DNA of 64,000 bases from Mesorhizobium muleiense (GTDB lineage: Bacteria; Pseudomonadota; Alphaproteobacteria; Rhizobiales; Rhizobiaceae): contig NZ_FNEE01000028.1 in NCBI RefSeq assembly GCF_900099905.1, forward strand, positions 1 through 64,000. The letters run 5' to 3'. Below are positions 26,846 to 35,713 of the stretch, in pieces. The notes beneath the pieces are model-generated. The model was not told where the DNA came from and searched no databases. It saw nothing but the letters and a program-made list of their open reading frames with translations. Within the stretch, counting starts at the first letter, position 1; every line of letters starts with the position of its first letter. The position numbers and the translations under genes are program-made.

Positions 26846-27940
26846 CTAAAGCCACTTCTTCCATCTGAAGAAGGCGACAAGCCCGAGCGCGACAACGGCC
26901 ATGAACACCAGCGCTGCCGGATAGCCGTATTGGGCCTTCAGCTCCGGCATGTTCCATGGCGAGGCTTCGGGATCGAAGTTCATGCCCCACACGCCAGCGA
27001 GAAAGGTGAGCGGGATAAAGATCACCGAGACGATCGTCAGATAGCTGATGACGTCGCTGGTGCGTGCCTGACTCAGCGACAGATGCATCTCGATCAGACC
27101 GGTCAGCATGTCGCGCTGGGTTTCGACCAGTTCGATGAGCCGAAGCGAGTGATCGAGCGTGTCGTTCAGGAAGATCTTGGTCTCGGGCTTGACGTAGGGC
27201 ACGTCGTTGCGGATCAGCGTCGCCAGCGCGTCGCGCATCGGCCAAAGCACCCCCTTCAGCACGTTGGCGTCGCGCCGCAACTCGTGAAGCCGCCGCATCT
27301 GGTGCCTGTCCGCCGCGCGCAGCATCTGGTCCTCGATGCTGTCGACCAAGTCGCCGGCGGTCTCGATCGGCGGGAAATAACTGTCGACAATGGCGTCGAT
27401 CAGCGCATAGGCGAGATAGTCGGCGCCGCGTGAGCGCAGCCGGTTGGGCATCGAGCTTTCGATGCGCTTGCGCACGGGATCGAACGGATCGCCTTCGCGC
27501 ACCTGGAACGTGACGACGAAGTTCCTGCCGAAGAAGACCGCGATCTGCTCGTAGCGATGCGCGGTGACGTCGTCGATCATCCTGACGACGACGAAGGCAT
27601 GGTCCTCGAAGAAGTCCACCTTCGGCCGCTGGCCGGTGTTGACGACGTCTTCCAGCGCCAGCGGATGCAGGCTGAAAATCCGGCCGATCTCCTCGATCAG
27701 CGGGATGTTGGCGAGACCGGTGCAATCGAGCCAGACGACCGGCCATGCGTTGCAATGAGCATTCAGGTCGTTGATGCTGGCATCTTCGATTGTCTCGAAT
27801 TTGTCGGGCGACATCAGTGTCAGTCGCAGTTCACTGCGCCGCGCCGCAGGGTCGGCGATCAGTGTGCCTGGTGATGCGCCGATCGGCGGCCGCCGTGCTG
27901 TCACCGGCGCCCGCTTCCTGATCGTCTCGGCCTTTGCCAT
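26846..27940 (-). CDS. corA: CorA-family divalent cation channel
   Basis: A 364-residue protein with a large cytoplasmic N-terminal domain and two C-terminal membrane helices. The selectivity motif G-M-N is present in FLAGVWGMNFDPEASPW, directly after the first helix, and the protein ends in a basic FFRWKKWL. CorA forms pentameric Mg2+/Co2+ channels. The ATG at 27940 is chosen; the frame upstream is antisense to truB. It lies 43 bases after truB and before rpsO, splitting the usual truB-rpsO pair. Confidence 0.9.
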   Translation of the reverse strand: MAKAETIRKRAPVTARRPPIGASPGTLIADPAARRSELRLTLMSPDKFETIEDASINDLNAHCNAWPVVWLDCTGLANIPLIEEIGRIFSLHPLALEDVVNTGQRPKVDFFEDHAFVVVRMIDDVTAHRYEQIAVFFGRNFVVTFQVREGDPFDPVRKRIESSMPNRLRSRGADYLAYALIDAIVDSYFPPIETAGDLVDSIEDQMLRAADRHQMRRLHELRRDANVLKGVLWPMRDALATLIRNDVPYVKPETKIFLNDTLDHSLRLIELVETQRDMLTGLIEMHLSLSQARTSDVISYLTIVSVIFIPLTFLAGVWGMNFDPEASPWNMPELKAQYGYPAALVFMAVVALGLVAFFRWKKWL

Positions 27941-27983
27941 GTGCCCCTCGAATGTACCTCTGATCGAGATTAGACGAGGGGGC

Positions 27984-28946
27984 TCAGCCGGCAAAGACCC
28001 GCTTCGGCTTGAACATGCCTTGCTCGATGGCGCCGATGGCGACCAGCTTGCCGCGCGCCGTGGCGCAGGCCTCCTCGGCTTCCACCGGCGCGTCGCGGCC
28101 ACGGATGATGACCGGGTTGCCGAGGCGGATTTTTGTTGCCGCGTCGTCGCTGATCGCGATCTGCGGCAGGCAGTCGAGCGCGGCTGACGTGTCGACCAGA
28201 AACGCGTCGATGGCGTCGAAGTCGACCGGCATAGTGGCCGCTGAATCCGAACCCTCATCGGGCTGTTCGCCGAAGCGGGCGGCTTCCAGCTCGGCGATGG
28301 TGACGAAGTCTTCCTGCGTGAACGGCTCGACCTCGATCCGGCGCAGTTGGGCGATGTGACCGAAACAGCCGAGATCGCGGCCCATGTCGCGGGCCAGCGA
28401 GCGGACATAGGTGCCCTTGCCGCATTCGACCTCGAAAATGGTGCTGTCAGCACTGTGCTCGATCAGGTCGAGGCGGCCGATCTCGACTTCCCGCGCCGGA
28501 ATGTCGACCGTCGCGCCGTCGCGGGCAAGATCATAGGCGCGCTCGCCTGCGATCTTGATGGCCGAAAATTGCGGCGGCGTCTGCATGATGACGCCGGTGT
28601 ATTTCGGCATCAGCAAAAGCACATCGGCTTCAGCCGGACGCTGGTCGGAGCTTTTCGTCACCGGCCCTTCGAGGTCATCGGTCGAACGCTCCTCACCCCA
28701 GGCAACCGTGAAGCGGTAAACCTTGGCGCCATCCTGGACATAGGGGACGGTCTTGGTCGCTTCGCCGAGCGCGATCGGCAGCATGCCGGAAGCGAGCGGG
28801 TCGAGCGTGCCGGCATGGCCGGCCTTTTCCGCCTGGAACAGCCATTTGATCTTGGAGACGGCTTCGGTCGAACCCATGCCGACGGGTTTGTCCAGCACCA
28901 GCCAGCCGGAGATCGGCCGACCCGTCTTCTTGCCGCGACGCGCCAC
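27984..28946 (-). CDS. truB: tRNA pseudouridine-55 synthase
   Basis: A 320-residue enzyme that makes pseudouridine 55 in the T arm of tRNAs. The catalytic aspartate is in KAGHAGTLDPLASGMLPIAL, and the N-terminus GWLVLDKPVGMGSTEAVSK is typical. The conserved GTYVRSLARDMGRDLG is present. Its start overlaps the last base of rbfA, so the two are translationally coupled. Confidence 0.96.
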   Translation of the reverse strand: MARRGKKTGRPISGWLVLDKPVGMGSTEAVSKIKWLFQAEKAGHAGTLDPLASGMLPIALGEATKTVPYVQDGAKVYRFTVAWGEERSTDDLEGPVTKSSDQRPAEADVLLLMPKYTGVIMQTPPQFSAIKIAGERAYDLARDGATVDIPAREVEIGRLDLIEHSADSTIFEVECGKGTYVRSLARDMGRDLGCFGHIAQLRRIEVEPFTQEDFVTIAELEAARFGEQPDEGSDSAATMPVDFDAIDAFLVDTSAALDCLPQIAISDDAATKIRLGNPVIIRGRDAPVEAEEACATARGKLVAIGAIEQGMFKPKRVFAG

Positions 28947-29383
28947 TATTTTTCGTCCTTGTCGTTGTCTTTGTTCTGGTCGCCGATCTGGGCGTCTGGG
29001 CCGAGATCGCGCGCCACTTCGGGCGAGTGCAACAATTCGTTGATCTTCTGGAAATTGTCGTAGCTGGTGTCGAGCCGGAAGCGGAATTCCGGCATGTACT
29101 TCATCTGCCGGAGCGCGCCGGAAACGCGGCCGCGCACGAATTTCGCATGCTTGTTGAGCGCCTCGACCACCGCATCGGCATCACTGGCGCCAAGCGGCGA
29201 GACGAAAGCGGTGGCGATCTTCAGATCGGGCGACATGCGCACCTCCGAGACCGAAACCACCGAATTCTCGATCAGCGGATCGAGGATCTCGCCACGTTGC
29301 AAGATTTCCGACAGCGCATGCCGCACCTGCTCGCCGACGCGAAGCATGCGCTGGGATGGACCTGACGTGGTTGAACGGGGCAT
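28946..29383 (-). CDS. rbfA: Ribosome-binding factor A
   Basis: A 145-residue KH-fold factor that helps mature the 5' end of 16S rRNA in 30S subunits. It begins with QRMLRVGEQVRHALSEILQR and has SEVRMSPDLKIATAFVSPLG, with the typical PEFRFRLDTSYDNFQKINELL. It overlaps truB by one base and is separated from infB by 226 bases carrying repeats, so it may have its own promoter. Confidence 0.95.
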   Translation of the reverse strand: MPRSTTSGPSQRMLRVGEQVRHALSEILQRGEILDPLIENSVVSVSEVRMSPDLKIATAFVSPLGASDADAVVEALNKHAKFVRGRVSGALRQMKYMPEFRFRLDTSYDNFQKINELLHSPEVARDLGPDAQIGDQNKDNDKDEK

Positions 29384-29447
29384 TTTTCTCTATCCTGAAA
29401 TCGTGAGGCACGGGATGGGACCGCGCCGCATGTCTCATATGCTTTAA

Positions 29448-29546
29448 AGCCTGATCCATCCCGATAGAAATCGGGATGGATCAGGCTCTATTTTTTGTTG
29501 ACCATGATCTTCTCCGAAAACCGGATACCACTTTTCGGGATCATGG
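29448..29546. repeat. Two palindromic repeats between infB and rbfA
   Basis: First: a perfect 18-bp stem (29448-29465 with 29470-29487) and a four-base loop; on the plus strand it is followed by a run of T, on the minus strand by TTTAAAG. Second: CCATGATC (29502-29509) pairs with GATCATGG (29539-29546), with inner CCGAAAA/TTTTCGG. The second resembles a very common rhizobial intergenic repeat. Confidence 0.75.
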
Positions 29547-29585
29547 TTTAGGCGGCAGCCTTTCGACCACCGCCCGGTCTGTAAA

Positions 29586-29615
29586 TGCTCGAACTCAAGT
29601 TGCTCGAACTCAGAG
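29586..29615. repeat. 15-bp period duplication at the infB stop
   Basis: The 12-mer TGCTCGAACTCA occurs at 29586-29597 and again at 29601-29612, a 15-base period. On the minus strand each copy reads TGAGTTCGAGCA, so the infB stop TGA is itself part of the duplicated unit. Confidence 0.8.
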
Positions 29616-32177
29616 CGTCCTGGTCACCATCTCGACGCGGAAGCACTCGATGACGTCGCCGACGCGCATGTCTTCGTAGTTCTGGAACGCCATGCCGCAT
29701 TCCTGGCCACCCGGAACCTCTGCAACTTCGTCCTTGAAGCGCTTCAGCGTCTTCAGCGTGCCTTCGTGGATGACGACGTTGTCGCGGATCAGGCGAACGC
29801 CCGCACCGCGCTCGACCTTGCCTTCGGTGACACGGCAGCCGGCGATCTTGCCGACCTTGGTGATGTCGAAGATCTCAAGGATCTCGGCATTGCCAATGAA
29901 GGTCTCGCGACGCTCCGGCGACAGCAGGCCGGACAGCGCCGCCTTCACGTCATCCACAAGGTTGTAGATGATCGAGTAGTAGCGGATCTCGATGCCTGCA
30001 GCCGCGGCCGCCGCACGCGCCTGCACATTGGCGCGAACGTTGAAGCCGATGATTGCGGCGCCCGAGGTTTCCGCCAGCGAGACATCGCTTTCGGTGATGC
30101 CGCCGGCGCCCGCATGAACGATGCGCGCACGCACCTCGTCGGTGCCGAGCTTGTCCAGCGCCGCGCTGATCGCCTCGATCGAGCCCTGCACGTCGCCCTT
30201 GATGACCAGCGGGAATTCCTTCAGCCCGCTCGTCTGCAGTTGCGACATCATCTGTTCGAGCGAACCACGCTGGCCGGCATGCTTGGCCACCGCCTTCTCA
30301 CGCGCCAGACGCTGGCGATATTCGGTGATCTCGCGGGCGCGGGCCTCGTTGTTGACGACGGCGAAGCGGTCGCCGGCCTGCGGGGTTCCCTGCAGTCCGA
30401 GCACTTCCACGGGCATCGCCGGCGGCGCTTCCTTGATCTGCCCGCCGCGGTCGTTGACCAGCGCGCGCACCCGGCCCCATTCGTTACCGGCAACAAGGAT
30501 GTCACCAGGCATCAGCGTGCCGGTCTGGACCAGCACCGTGGCGACGGGGCCGCGGCCCTTGTCGAGCTGGGCTTCGATGACGACGCCCTCGGCGGTGCGG
30601 TCCGGATTGGCCTTCAGGTCGAGGATTTCGGCCTGCAGCAGGATCGCTTCGAGTAGCTTGTCGAGATTGGTGCCCTTGGTCGCCGACACTTCGACGTCCA
30701 GCACCTCGCCGCCCATCGATTCGACGAAGACTTCGTGGCGCAGCAGTTCCGAGCGCACCTTCTGCGGGTCGGCGTCATGCTTGTCGATCTTGTTGATCGC
30801 CACAATGATCGGAACGCCGGCCGCCTTGGCATGGCTGATCGATTCGATCGTCTGCGGCATCACGCTGTCGTCGGCCGCCACTACCAGGATGGCGATGTCG
30901 GTCGCCTGAGCGCCACGGGCGCGCATCGCCGTGAAGGCGGCGTGGCCAGGCGTGTCGATGAAGGTGATCTTGTTACCGTTCTTCTCGACCTGATAGGCGC
31001 CGATATGCTGGGTGATGCCGCCGGCCTCGCCGGACACAACATTGGCATTGCGGATGGCATCGAGCAGCGACGTCTTGCCGTGATCGACATGGCCCATGAT
31101 GGTCACCACCGGCGGACGCGGCTCGAGATCCTCGGGACGATCGGCGATGTTGAAGAGGCCTTCCTCGATGTCGGACTCGGCGACGCGGCGAACCGTGTGG
31201 CCGAATTCGGTAGCGACCAGTTCGGCCGTGTCGGCGTCGATGACGTCGCCCGGCTTCAGGATCTGGCCCTGTTTCATGAAGAATTTGACCACATCGACGG
31301 CGCGCTCGGACATGCGCTGAGCCAGTTCCTGGATGGTGATGGTTTCGGGAAGTATCACTTCGCGCATGACTTTCTCGCGCGGTTCGTTATGCAGCGCGCG
31401 CTTGAATTTCTCCTGGCGCCGACGCATCGACGACAGCGAACGCGCACGCGCATCCTCATCGGAAAGTGCGGCATTCAGCGTCAGCTTGCCGCGGCGGCGA
31501 TCTTCCTCGCCCTTGGTCGGCTTGGCCGGACGCGCCACTTCCGGCGTGACCGGACGGCGCACCGGGGCGCCGGCGCCGGTCCGCTTCGGCTTGATGTCCT
31601 CGTCGTCGACTGTCGCCAGTTCGGCGGTCAGCGGCGCGCGGCGGCGCGCCTCTTCCTCGGCACGCCGGCGGGACTCGGCCTCGGCCTGCAGCCGGGCTTC
31701 TTCCTCGGCTTGGCGGCGCGCGGATTCCTCGCGCTCGCGACGGCGGCGCTCTTCATCCTCGGCGCGGCGCTTGGCCTCGTCGATGGCGCGCTGTCGATCC
31801 TCGACGTCGCGCACCTTCGAACCCTCAAGAGCCCGGCGGCGCGCCTCCATTTCATCGCGCGACAATTGGTTCAGCACCATGCCGCCGCGTTCGACCGGCG
31901 GCGGAGGCGGCGGCGCCTTGGGCGCTTCCTGCACAACCGGCGCTGCCGCGACCGGTGGCTTCGGCGTGAGGACGGACACAGGGGCAGCAGCCGGCTCCGG
32001 CTTGTCACCGGGCAGCGAGAACTTGCGCTTCTTGGTCTCGACCACGACCGCCTTGGTGCGGCCATGCGAGAAGCTCTGGCGCACGGTGCCCTGTTCCGTA
32101 CCGGGGCGCTTCAGCGTCAAAGTCTTCTTCGGCGTAACACTCAACGTCTTGTCGTCGCCCGATTTCGTATCGCTCAT
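29610..32177 (-). CDS. infB: Translation initiation factor IF-2
   Basis: An 855-residue GTPase that brings initiator tRNA to the 30S subunit. The first 280 residues are the charged, low-complexity N-terminal region with long Arg/Glu-rich helices. The G domain starts near residue 355 (MGHVDHGKTSLLDAIR, then DTPGHAAFTAMRARGAQ and NKIDKHDADP). The C-terminal domains II-IV follow. It overlaps the ylxR gene by four bases. The end of the gene carries a short tandem duplication. Confidence 0.98.
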   Translation of the reverse strand: MSDTKSGDDKTLSVTPKKTLTLKRPGTEQGTVRQSFSHGRTKAVVVETKKRKFSLPGDKPEPAAAPVSVLTPKPPVAAAPVVQEAPKAPPPPPPVERGGMVLNQLSRDEMEARRRALEGSKVRDVEDRQRAIDEAKRRAEDEERRRREREESARRQAEEEARLQAEAESRRRAEEEARRRAPLTAELATVDDEDIKPKRTGAGAPVRRPVTPEVARPAKPTKGEEDRRRGKLTLNAALSDEDARARSLSSMRRRQEKFKRALHNEPREKVMREVILPETITIQELAQRMSERAVDVVKFFMKQGQILKPGDVIDADTAELVATEFGHTVRRVAESDIEEGLFNIADRPEDLEPRPPVVTIMGHVDHGKTSLLDAIRNANVVSGEAGGITQHIGAYQVEKNGNKITFIDTPGHAAFTAMRARGAQATDIAILVVAADDSVMPQTIESISHAKAAGVPIIVAINKIDKHDADPQKVRSELLRHEVFVESMGGEVLDVEVSATKGTNLDKLLEAILLQAEILDLKANPDRTAEGVVIEAQLDKGRGPVATVLVQTGTLMPGDILVAGNEWGRVRALVNDRGGQIKEAPPAMPVEVLGLQGTPQAGDRFAVVNNEARAREITEYRQRLAREKAVAKHAGQRGSLEQMMSQLQTSGLKEFPLVIKGDVQGSIEAISAALDKLGTDEVRARIVHAGAGGITESDVSLAETSGAAIIGFNVRANVQARAAAAAAGIEIRYYSIIYNLVDDVKAALSGLLSPERRETFIGNAEILEIFDITKVGKIAGCRVTEGKVERGAGVRLIRDNVVIHEGTLKTLKRFKDEVAEVPGGQECGMAFQNYEDMRVGDVIECFRVEMVTRTL

Positions 32178-32824
32178 TCCATATCCTCTGCGGCATCATC
32201 TTCGTCAGCAACGGCCGCAAGCATTGCCAGATCGTCCGGGGAACCGCCCCGATACCGGTCGAGCGCAACCATGCGCTTCTGGACCGCCCTGCCCGCGTCT
32301 CCCGCGAGAACGGCAGCATGTATCACATTTGTACCCCCCAATGCCAAGCTCAACTCGGCCTCGGAGAAAAGTTTGTAGGCAAGGATGGCGGGGCCACCGA
32401 GGTGGACGGTTGCCCGTCGCGCCTGGCTGATCTTGCGGACGCCGTCATCTGACGCCTCGGTCGCATGCAACACGAAAAGCGCCAGCCCGCCACGCACCGC
32501 GCTCTCAACCTTGGTGGCGCCGAGCGCGATCGCGCCTGCCTTGCGGGCAAGACCGAGCATGCCCAGAGCGTATCTGGAAAGCAGCCCGTCGACCATGTCG
32601 CCGAGGTCGGTCGGCACGGTCACCTGCGCCTTGAAGGCGCGAGCGAACAGGTTTTTCGCTGCCGCCTTGTCGATATGTAGGCGGTCGGCAGTCACCCAGC
32701 AACCGCGTCCGGGCAGGTTTTTCTTGATATCCGGAACGACGGCCGAATCCGGGCCGACGACGAAACGGATCAGTTCATCCGGTTCGGCCTGTTTGCGCGT
32801 GACGATGCAAGTGCGATCGTTCAT
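32174..32824 (-). CDS. ylxR: YlxR (DUF448) RNA-binding protein with L7Ae-like domain
   Basis: About 216 residues. Residues 1-90 are the YlxR domain (RTCIVTRKQAEPDELIRFVV, then DIKKNLPGRGCWVTADR). Residues 100-190 look like an L7Ae-type RNA-binding fold (MLGLARKAGAIALGATKVES), a fusion usual in alphaproteobacteria. It sits between nusA and infB, overlapping infB by four bases, as in most bacteria, and is thought to act in RNA metabolism or translation. I choose ATG 32824; a TTG at 32833 is an alternative. Confidence 0.88.
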   Translation of the reverse strand: MNDRTCIVTRKQAEPDELIRFVVGPDSAVVPDIKKNLPGRGCWVTADRLHIDKAAAKNLFARAFKAQVTVPTDLGDMVDGLLSRYALGMLGLARKAGAIALGATKVESAVRGGLALFVLHATEASDDGVRKISQARRATVHLGGPAILAYKLFSEAELSLALGGTNVIHAAVLAGDAGRAVQKRMVALDRYRGGSPDDLAMLAAVADEDDAAEDME

Positions 32825-32862
32825 CTCGTCCAAGGGCGGCTTGTGTGCGATGCGGTTTCACC

Positions 32863-34458
32863 TCACGCACCAACGGCTTCGTCAGCCGGCACGTCTTCGG
32901 CTGCAAGCTCGTCTTCGGTGATCCAGCCGGCCTTGAGGCGGGCAGCCAGAACCATCTGTTCAGCATCGGCCCGCGACACGCCGTGATTGGCGAGCACGCC
33001 CGGGAATACCTTCGTCTCGCCGTCCTTGCGTTCCTTCCAACCGGTCAGATCATCGGCCGCATAGCCGGCGAAATCCTCGATCGTCTTCACGCCGTCCTCG
33101 CCGAGCGTCACCATCATGGCGGTGGTCACGCCTGGAATCTCACGCAACTCGTCCTTGACGCCGAGCGCCTTGCGCTTCTCGTCATGCTCGGCTTCGATCT
33201 TCTCCAGATATTCGCGGGCGCGGGCCTGGATTTCCGAGGCGGTGTCCTCGTCGAAGCCATCGATCGACGCGATCTCGTCGGCATCGACATAGGCGACTTC
33301 CTCGACGCTGGTGAAGCCTTCGGAGGCGAGCACCTGGCCGACCATCTCGTCGACGTTGAGCGCATCCATGAACAGCGCCGAGCGTTCGACGAACTCCTTC
33401 TGGCGGCGCTCGCTCTCTTCCTGTTCGGTCAGGATGTCGATGTCCCAGCCGGTGAGCTGCGAGGCGAGCCGGACGTTCTGGCCGCGGCGGCCGATGGCCA
33501 GCGACAGCTGGTCGTCCGGCACCACGACCTCGATGCGTTCGGCGTCCTCATCGAGCACGACCTTGGCGACTTCCGCCGGCTGCAGCGCGTTGACGATGAA
33601 GGAAGCGGCCGAAGGCGACCACGGAATGATGTCGATCTTCTCGCCCTGCAATTCGCCGACCACCGCCTGAACGCGGCTGCCGCGCATGCCGACGCAGGCG
33701 CCAACCGGATCGATGGAACTGTCACGCGAGATGACGGCGATCTTGGCGCGCGAACCTGGATCGCGGGCGACCGACTTGATCTCGATGATGCCGTCGTAGA
33801 TCTCCGGCACTTCCATGGTGAACAGCTTCGCCATGAACTGCGGATGGGTGCGAGACAGGAATATCTGCGGACCGCGCTGCTCGCGGCGCACGTCATAGAC
33901 ATAGGCGCGGACGCGATCGCCATATTTGTAATTTTCGCGCGGGATCAGCTCGTCGCGACGGATGATCGCCTCACCGCGGCCGAGATCGACGATGACGTTG
34001 CCGTATTCGACGCGTTTGACAGTACCGTTGACGATCTCGCCGATACGGTCCTTGTACTCGTCGTACTGGCGGTCACGCTCGGCCTCGCGCACCTTCTGCA
34101 CGATGACCTGCTTGGCCGACTGGGCGGCGATGCGGCCGAAATCCATCGGCGGCAGCTGTTCGGCAATGAAGTCGCCGAGCTGGGCGTCGGGATTGCGCTC
34201 ACGCGCCGAGGATATGGCGATCTGCGTCGCATAATCGTCGACCTTCTCGACCACTTCCATCAGCCGCTGCAGCTTCATCTCGCCGGTATTCGGATTGATG
34301 TCGGCACGGATGTTGGTTTCCTGGCCATAGCGCGAGCGCGCCGCCTTCTGGATCGCATCGGCCATGGCGGCGATGACGATCGACTTGTCGATCGACTTCT
34401 CACGCGCGACCGCATCGGCGATCTGCAGCAGTTCAAGCCTGTTGGCGCTTACAACCAT
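32863..34458 (-). CDS. nusA: Transcription termination/antitermination factor NusA
   Basis: A 531-residue protein that binds RNA polymerase and nascent RNA. The N-terminal polymerase-binding domain is residues 1-130, S1 is near 135-200 (IVNGTVKRVEYGNVIVDLGR), then two KH domains (RDSSIDPVGACVGMRGSRV and LSLAIGRRGQNVRLASQLTG), and a C-terminal acidic region with two helix-hairpin-helix repeats. ATG 34458 is chosen; the longer frame overlaps the upstream gap. It follows rimP by 48 bases. Confidence 0.97.
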   Translation of the reverse strand: MVVSANRLELLQIADAVAREKSIDKSIVIAAMADAIQKAARSRYGQETNIRADINPNTGEMKLQRLMEVVEKVDDYATQIAISSARERNPDAQLGDFIAEQLPPMDFGRIAAQSAKQVIVQKVREAERDRQYDEYKDRIGEIVNGTVKRVEYGNVIVDLGRGEAIIRRDELIPRENYKYGDRVRAYVYDVRREQRGPQIFLSRTHPQFMAKLFTMEVPEIYDGIIEIKSVARDPGSRAKIAVISRDSSIDPVGACVGMRGSRVQAVVGELQGEKIDIIPWSPSAASFIVNALQPAEVAKVVLDEDAERIEVVVPDDQLSLAIGRRGQNVRLASQLTGWDIDILTEQEESERRQKEFVERSALFMDALNVDEMVGQVLASEGFTSVEEVAYVDADEIASIDGFDEDTASEIQARAREYLEKIEAEHDEKRKALGVKDELREIPGVTTAMMVTLGEDGVKTIEDFAGYAADDLTGWKERKDGETKVFPGVLANHGVSRADAEQMVLAARLKAGWITEDELAAEDVPADEAVGA

Positions 34459-34506
34459 CTCTTTTCTCCCGAGCCTGTTGCCGTGGCTTTGCGCCCGGCA
34501 GCCCAA

Positions 34507-35151
34507 TCACATTTCCTGTTCGGTTTCATCTTCTACGCCCGCTTCCACGCCCTCTGGCGCGTCTTCGGGCTCGCCGCGGCGCTTCTTGGCTTCCTTGCGC
34601 GCCCTGTTGTCCTTCGACAGTGCGTCGCGGATAAGGTCGTCGGTCAGGATCAGCCGTGCTTCGGCAATCGCATCGTAGGGCACACGCACCGTCGGCTGTT
34701 CGCCATAGGCCGCCTTGTCGCGCTCGATCAGCACGCCGTCCGCGTCGCTCTCGGCGATCTTGCCCTTGAAGCGCTTGCGGTCGGCGACGAGGACCGAGGT
34801 TTCCATCTTCACCAGATGACCCGTCCAGGTCGCGAAATCCGACTTGCGGACCAGCGGCCGGTCGATTCCCGGCGACGACACTTCGAGATGATACGCCTTT
34901 TCGATCGGATCATCGACATCGAGCGCCGGCGACACCGCCCGGCTGACCTCTTCGCAATCCTCGACGGTCATGGTGCCGTCCTCGCGTTCGGCCATGATCT
35001 GCAGCGTCAGCCCGTTCTGGCCCGTCAGATGCACCCTGACAAGGCGGAATCCAATGGCACGCAGAACCGGCTGCACGATCAGCGCGATGCGTGCATCGAT
35101 GCCGCTTTCGCGGATGATGCGGTCGTCGCTGTCGGGTACCGTTGCCGTCAT
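34507..35151 (-). CDS. rimP: Ribosome maturation factor RimP
   Basis: A 214-residue protein needed for 30S subunit assembly. It has IIRESGIDARIALIVQPVLR at the N-terminus, LTLQIMAEREDGTMTVEDCE and the diagnostic YHLEVSSPGIDRPL. The tail (residues 185-214) is a rhizobial acidic/basic extension. ATG 35151 is chosen; the frame upstream would run through a terminator-like hairpin. It is the first gene of the rimP-nusA-ylxR-infB run. Confidence 0.95.
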   Translation of the reverse strand: MTATVPDSDDRIIRESGIDARIALIVQPVLRAIGFRLVRVHLTGQNGLTLQIMAEREDGTMTVEDCEEVSRAVSPALDVDDPIEKAYHLEVSSPGIDRPLVRKSDFATWTGHLVKMETSVLVADRKRFKGKIAESDADGVLIERDKAAYGEQPTVRVPYDAIAEARLILTDDLIRDALSKDNRARKEAKKRRGEPEDAPEGVEAGVEDETEQEM

Positions 35152-35188
35152 TCTATTCCTGTCGCTTCGTCGGCGGCCGGAAGGTAAC

Positions 35189-35219
35189 AAAAAAGAGCGG
35201 GACCGGGTGGACCCACTCT
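35189..35219 (-). promoter_or_regulatory. Terminator-like hairpin in the rimP leader
   Basis: On the minus strand AGAGTGGG (35212-35219) pairs with CCCGCTCT (35194-35201) with one G-T pair and a ten-base loop. Six T follow (35189-35194). It lies 38 bases before the rimP start, so it is either an attenuator in the leader or the end of an upstream transcript. No tRNA gene is seen upstream, unlike metY in E. coli. The gap 35152-35472 holds no other recognisable element. Confidence 0.65.
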
Positions 35220-35472
35220 TCGCCATACCGACCAAGAATTTGAGCCTGATATAGACGATCGCAGCCGTCGTTTCAAGTCCGCATGCAGTCCGTGTCGGTA
35301 AGCAGATGAATTGTCCGCTTGCAGGGTGGGCGAAACTGTCGGGGGCGGCAGCGTTGCACAGGGTGCATGGCGGCCATGCGCCAACGTCCCTGTGATATCA
35401 GGCGGTACACGCCTATCTATGTTGCGTTGCACAAAATCAATCACTCATTGCAGCAGGCGAAAGGGCATAATC

Positions 35473-35637
35473 ATGACCAACCGCAAGGTTTTCTCGGCTA
35501 TCGGCGATTTCTTCACCGTGTTCGGCAGCGCTGTCGCCGCTTCGCACGCCGTCGAAGCCGGCCGCAAGCCGCGCGCACGCGATCTGCGCAATCTCGGCAT
35601 GGATCCGGCCGCCTTCAACAAGATCGGCCGCGTCTAA
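35473..35637 (+). CDS. Small protein, 54 residues, DUF1127-like
   Basis: The sequence MTNRKVFSAIGDFFTVFGSA is followed by a basic C-terminal half with ARDLRNLGMDPAAF. The pattern of a helix and then (R/K)DLxxLGxxxxxF resembles DUF1127/YjiS proteins, small alphaproteobacterial proteins, some of which affect RNA turnover or phosphate and carbon metabolism. ATG 35473 is chosen because the family-like helix starts there; the frame to 35311 is unlikely to be coding. It is flanked downstream by two strong hairpins. Function unknown. Confidence 0.7.
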   Translation: MTNRKVFSAIGDFFTVFGSAVAASHAVEAGRKPRARDLRNLGMDPAAFNKIGRV

Positions 35638-35652
35638 GTCCGGCGACGCAGG

Positions 35653-35707
35653 GACGAGGACATCTCTGGTCCTCGTCGACGTCAAAGCGCGCCTAGGCGC
35701 GCTTTGA
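35653..35707. terminator. Two strong hairpins between convergent genes
   Basis: First: GACGAGGAC (35653-35661) pairs with GTCCTCGTC (35669-35677). Second: a perfect palindrome (35682-35707) with 12-bp arms starting TCAAAGCGCGCC. They lie between the small plus-strand gene and trmB and may end transcription from both sides. Confidence 0.65.
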
Positions 35708-35713
35708 ATAGGA

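Noticed and set aside
32845..35187. Long plus-strand open frame opposite nusA and rimP
   Set aside because: Antisense to two conserved genes, with no family resemblance.
35220..35472. Initiator tRNA gene upstream of rimP, as in E. coli metY
   Set aside because: No cloverleaf or T-arm consensus was found in the gap.
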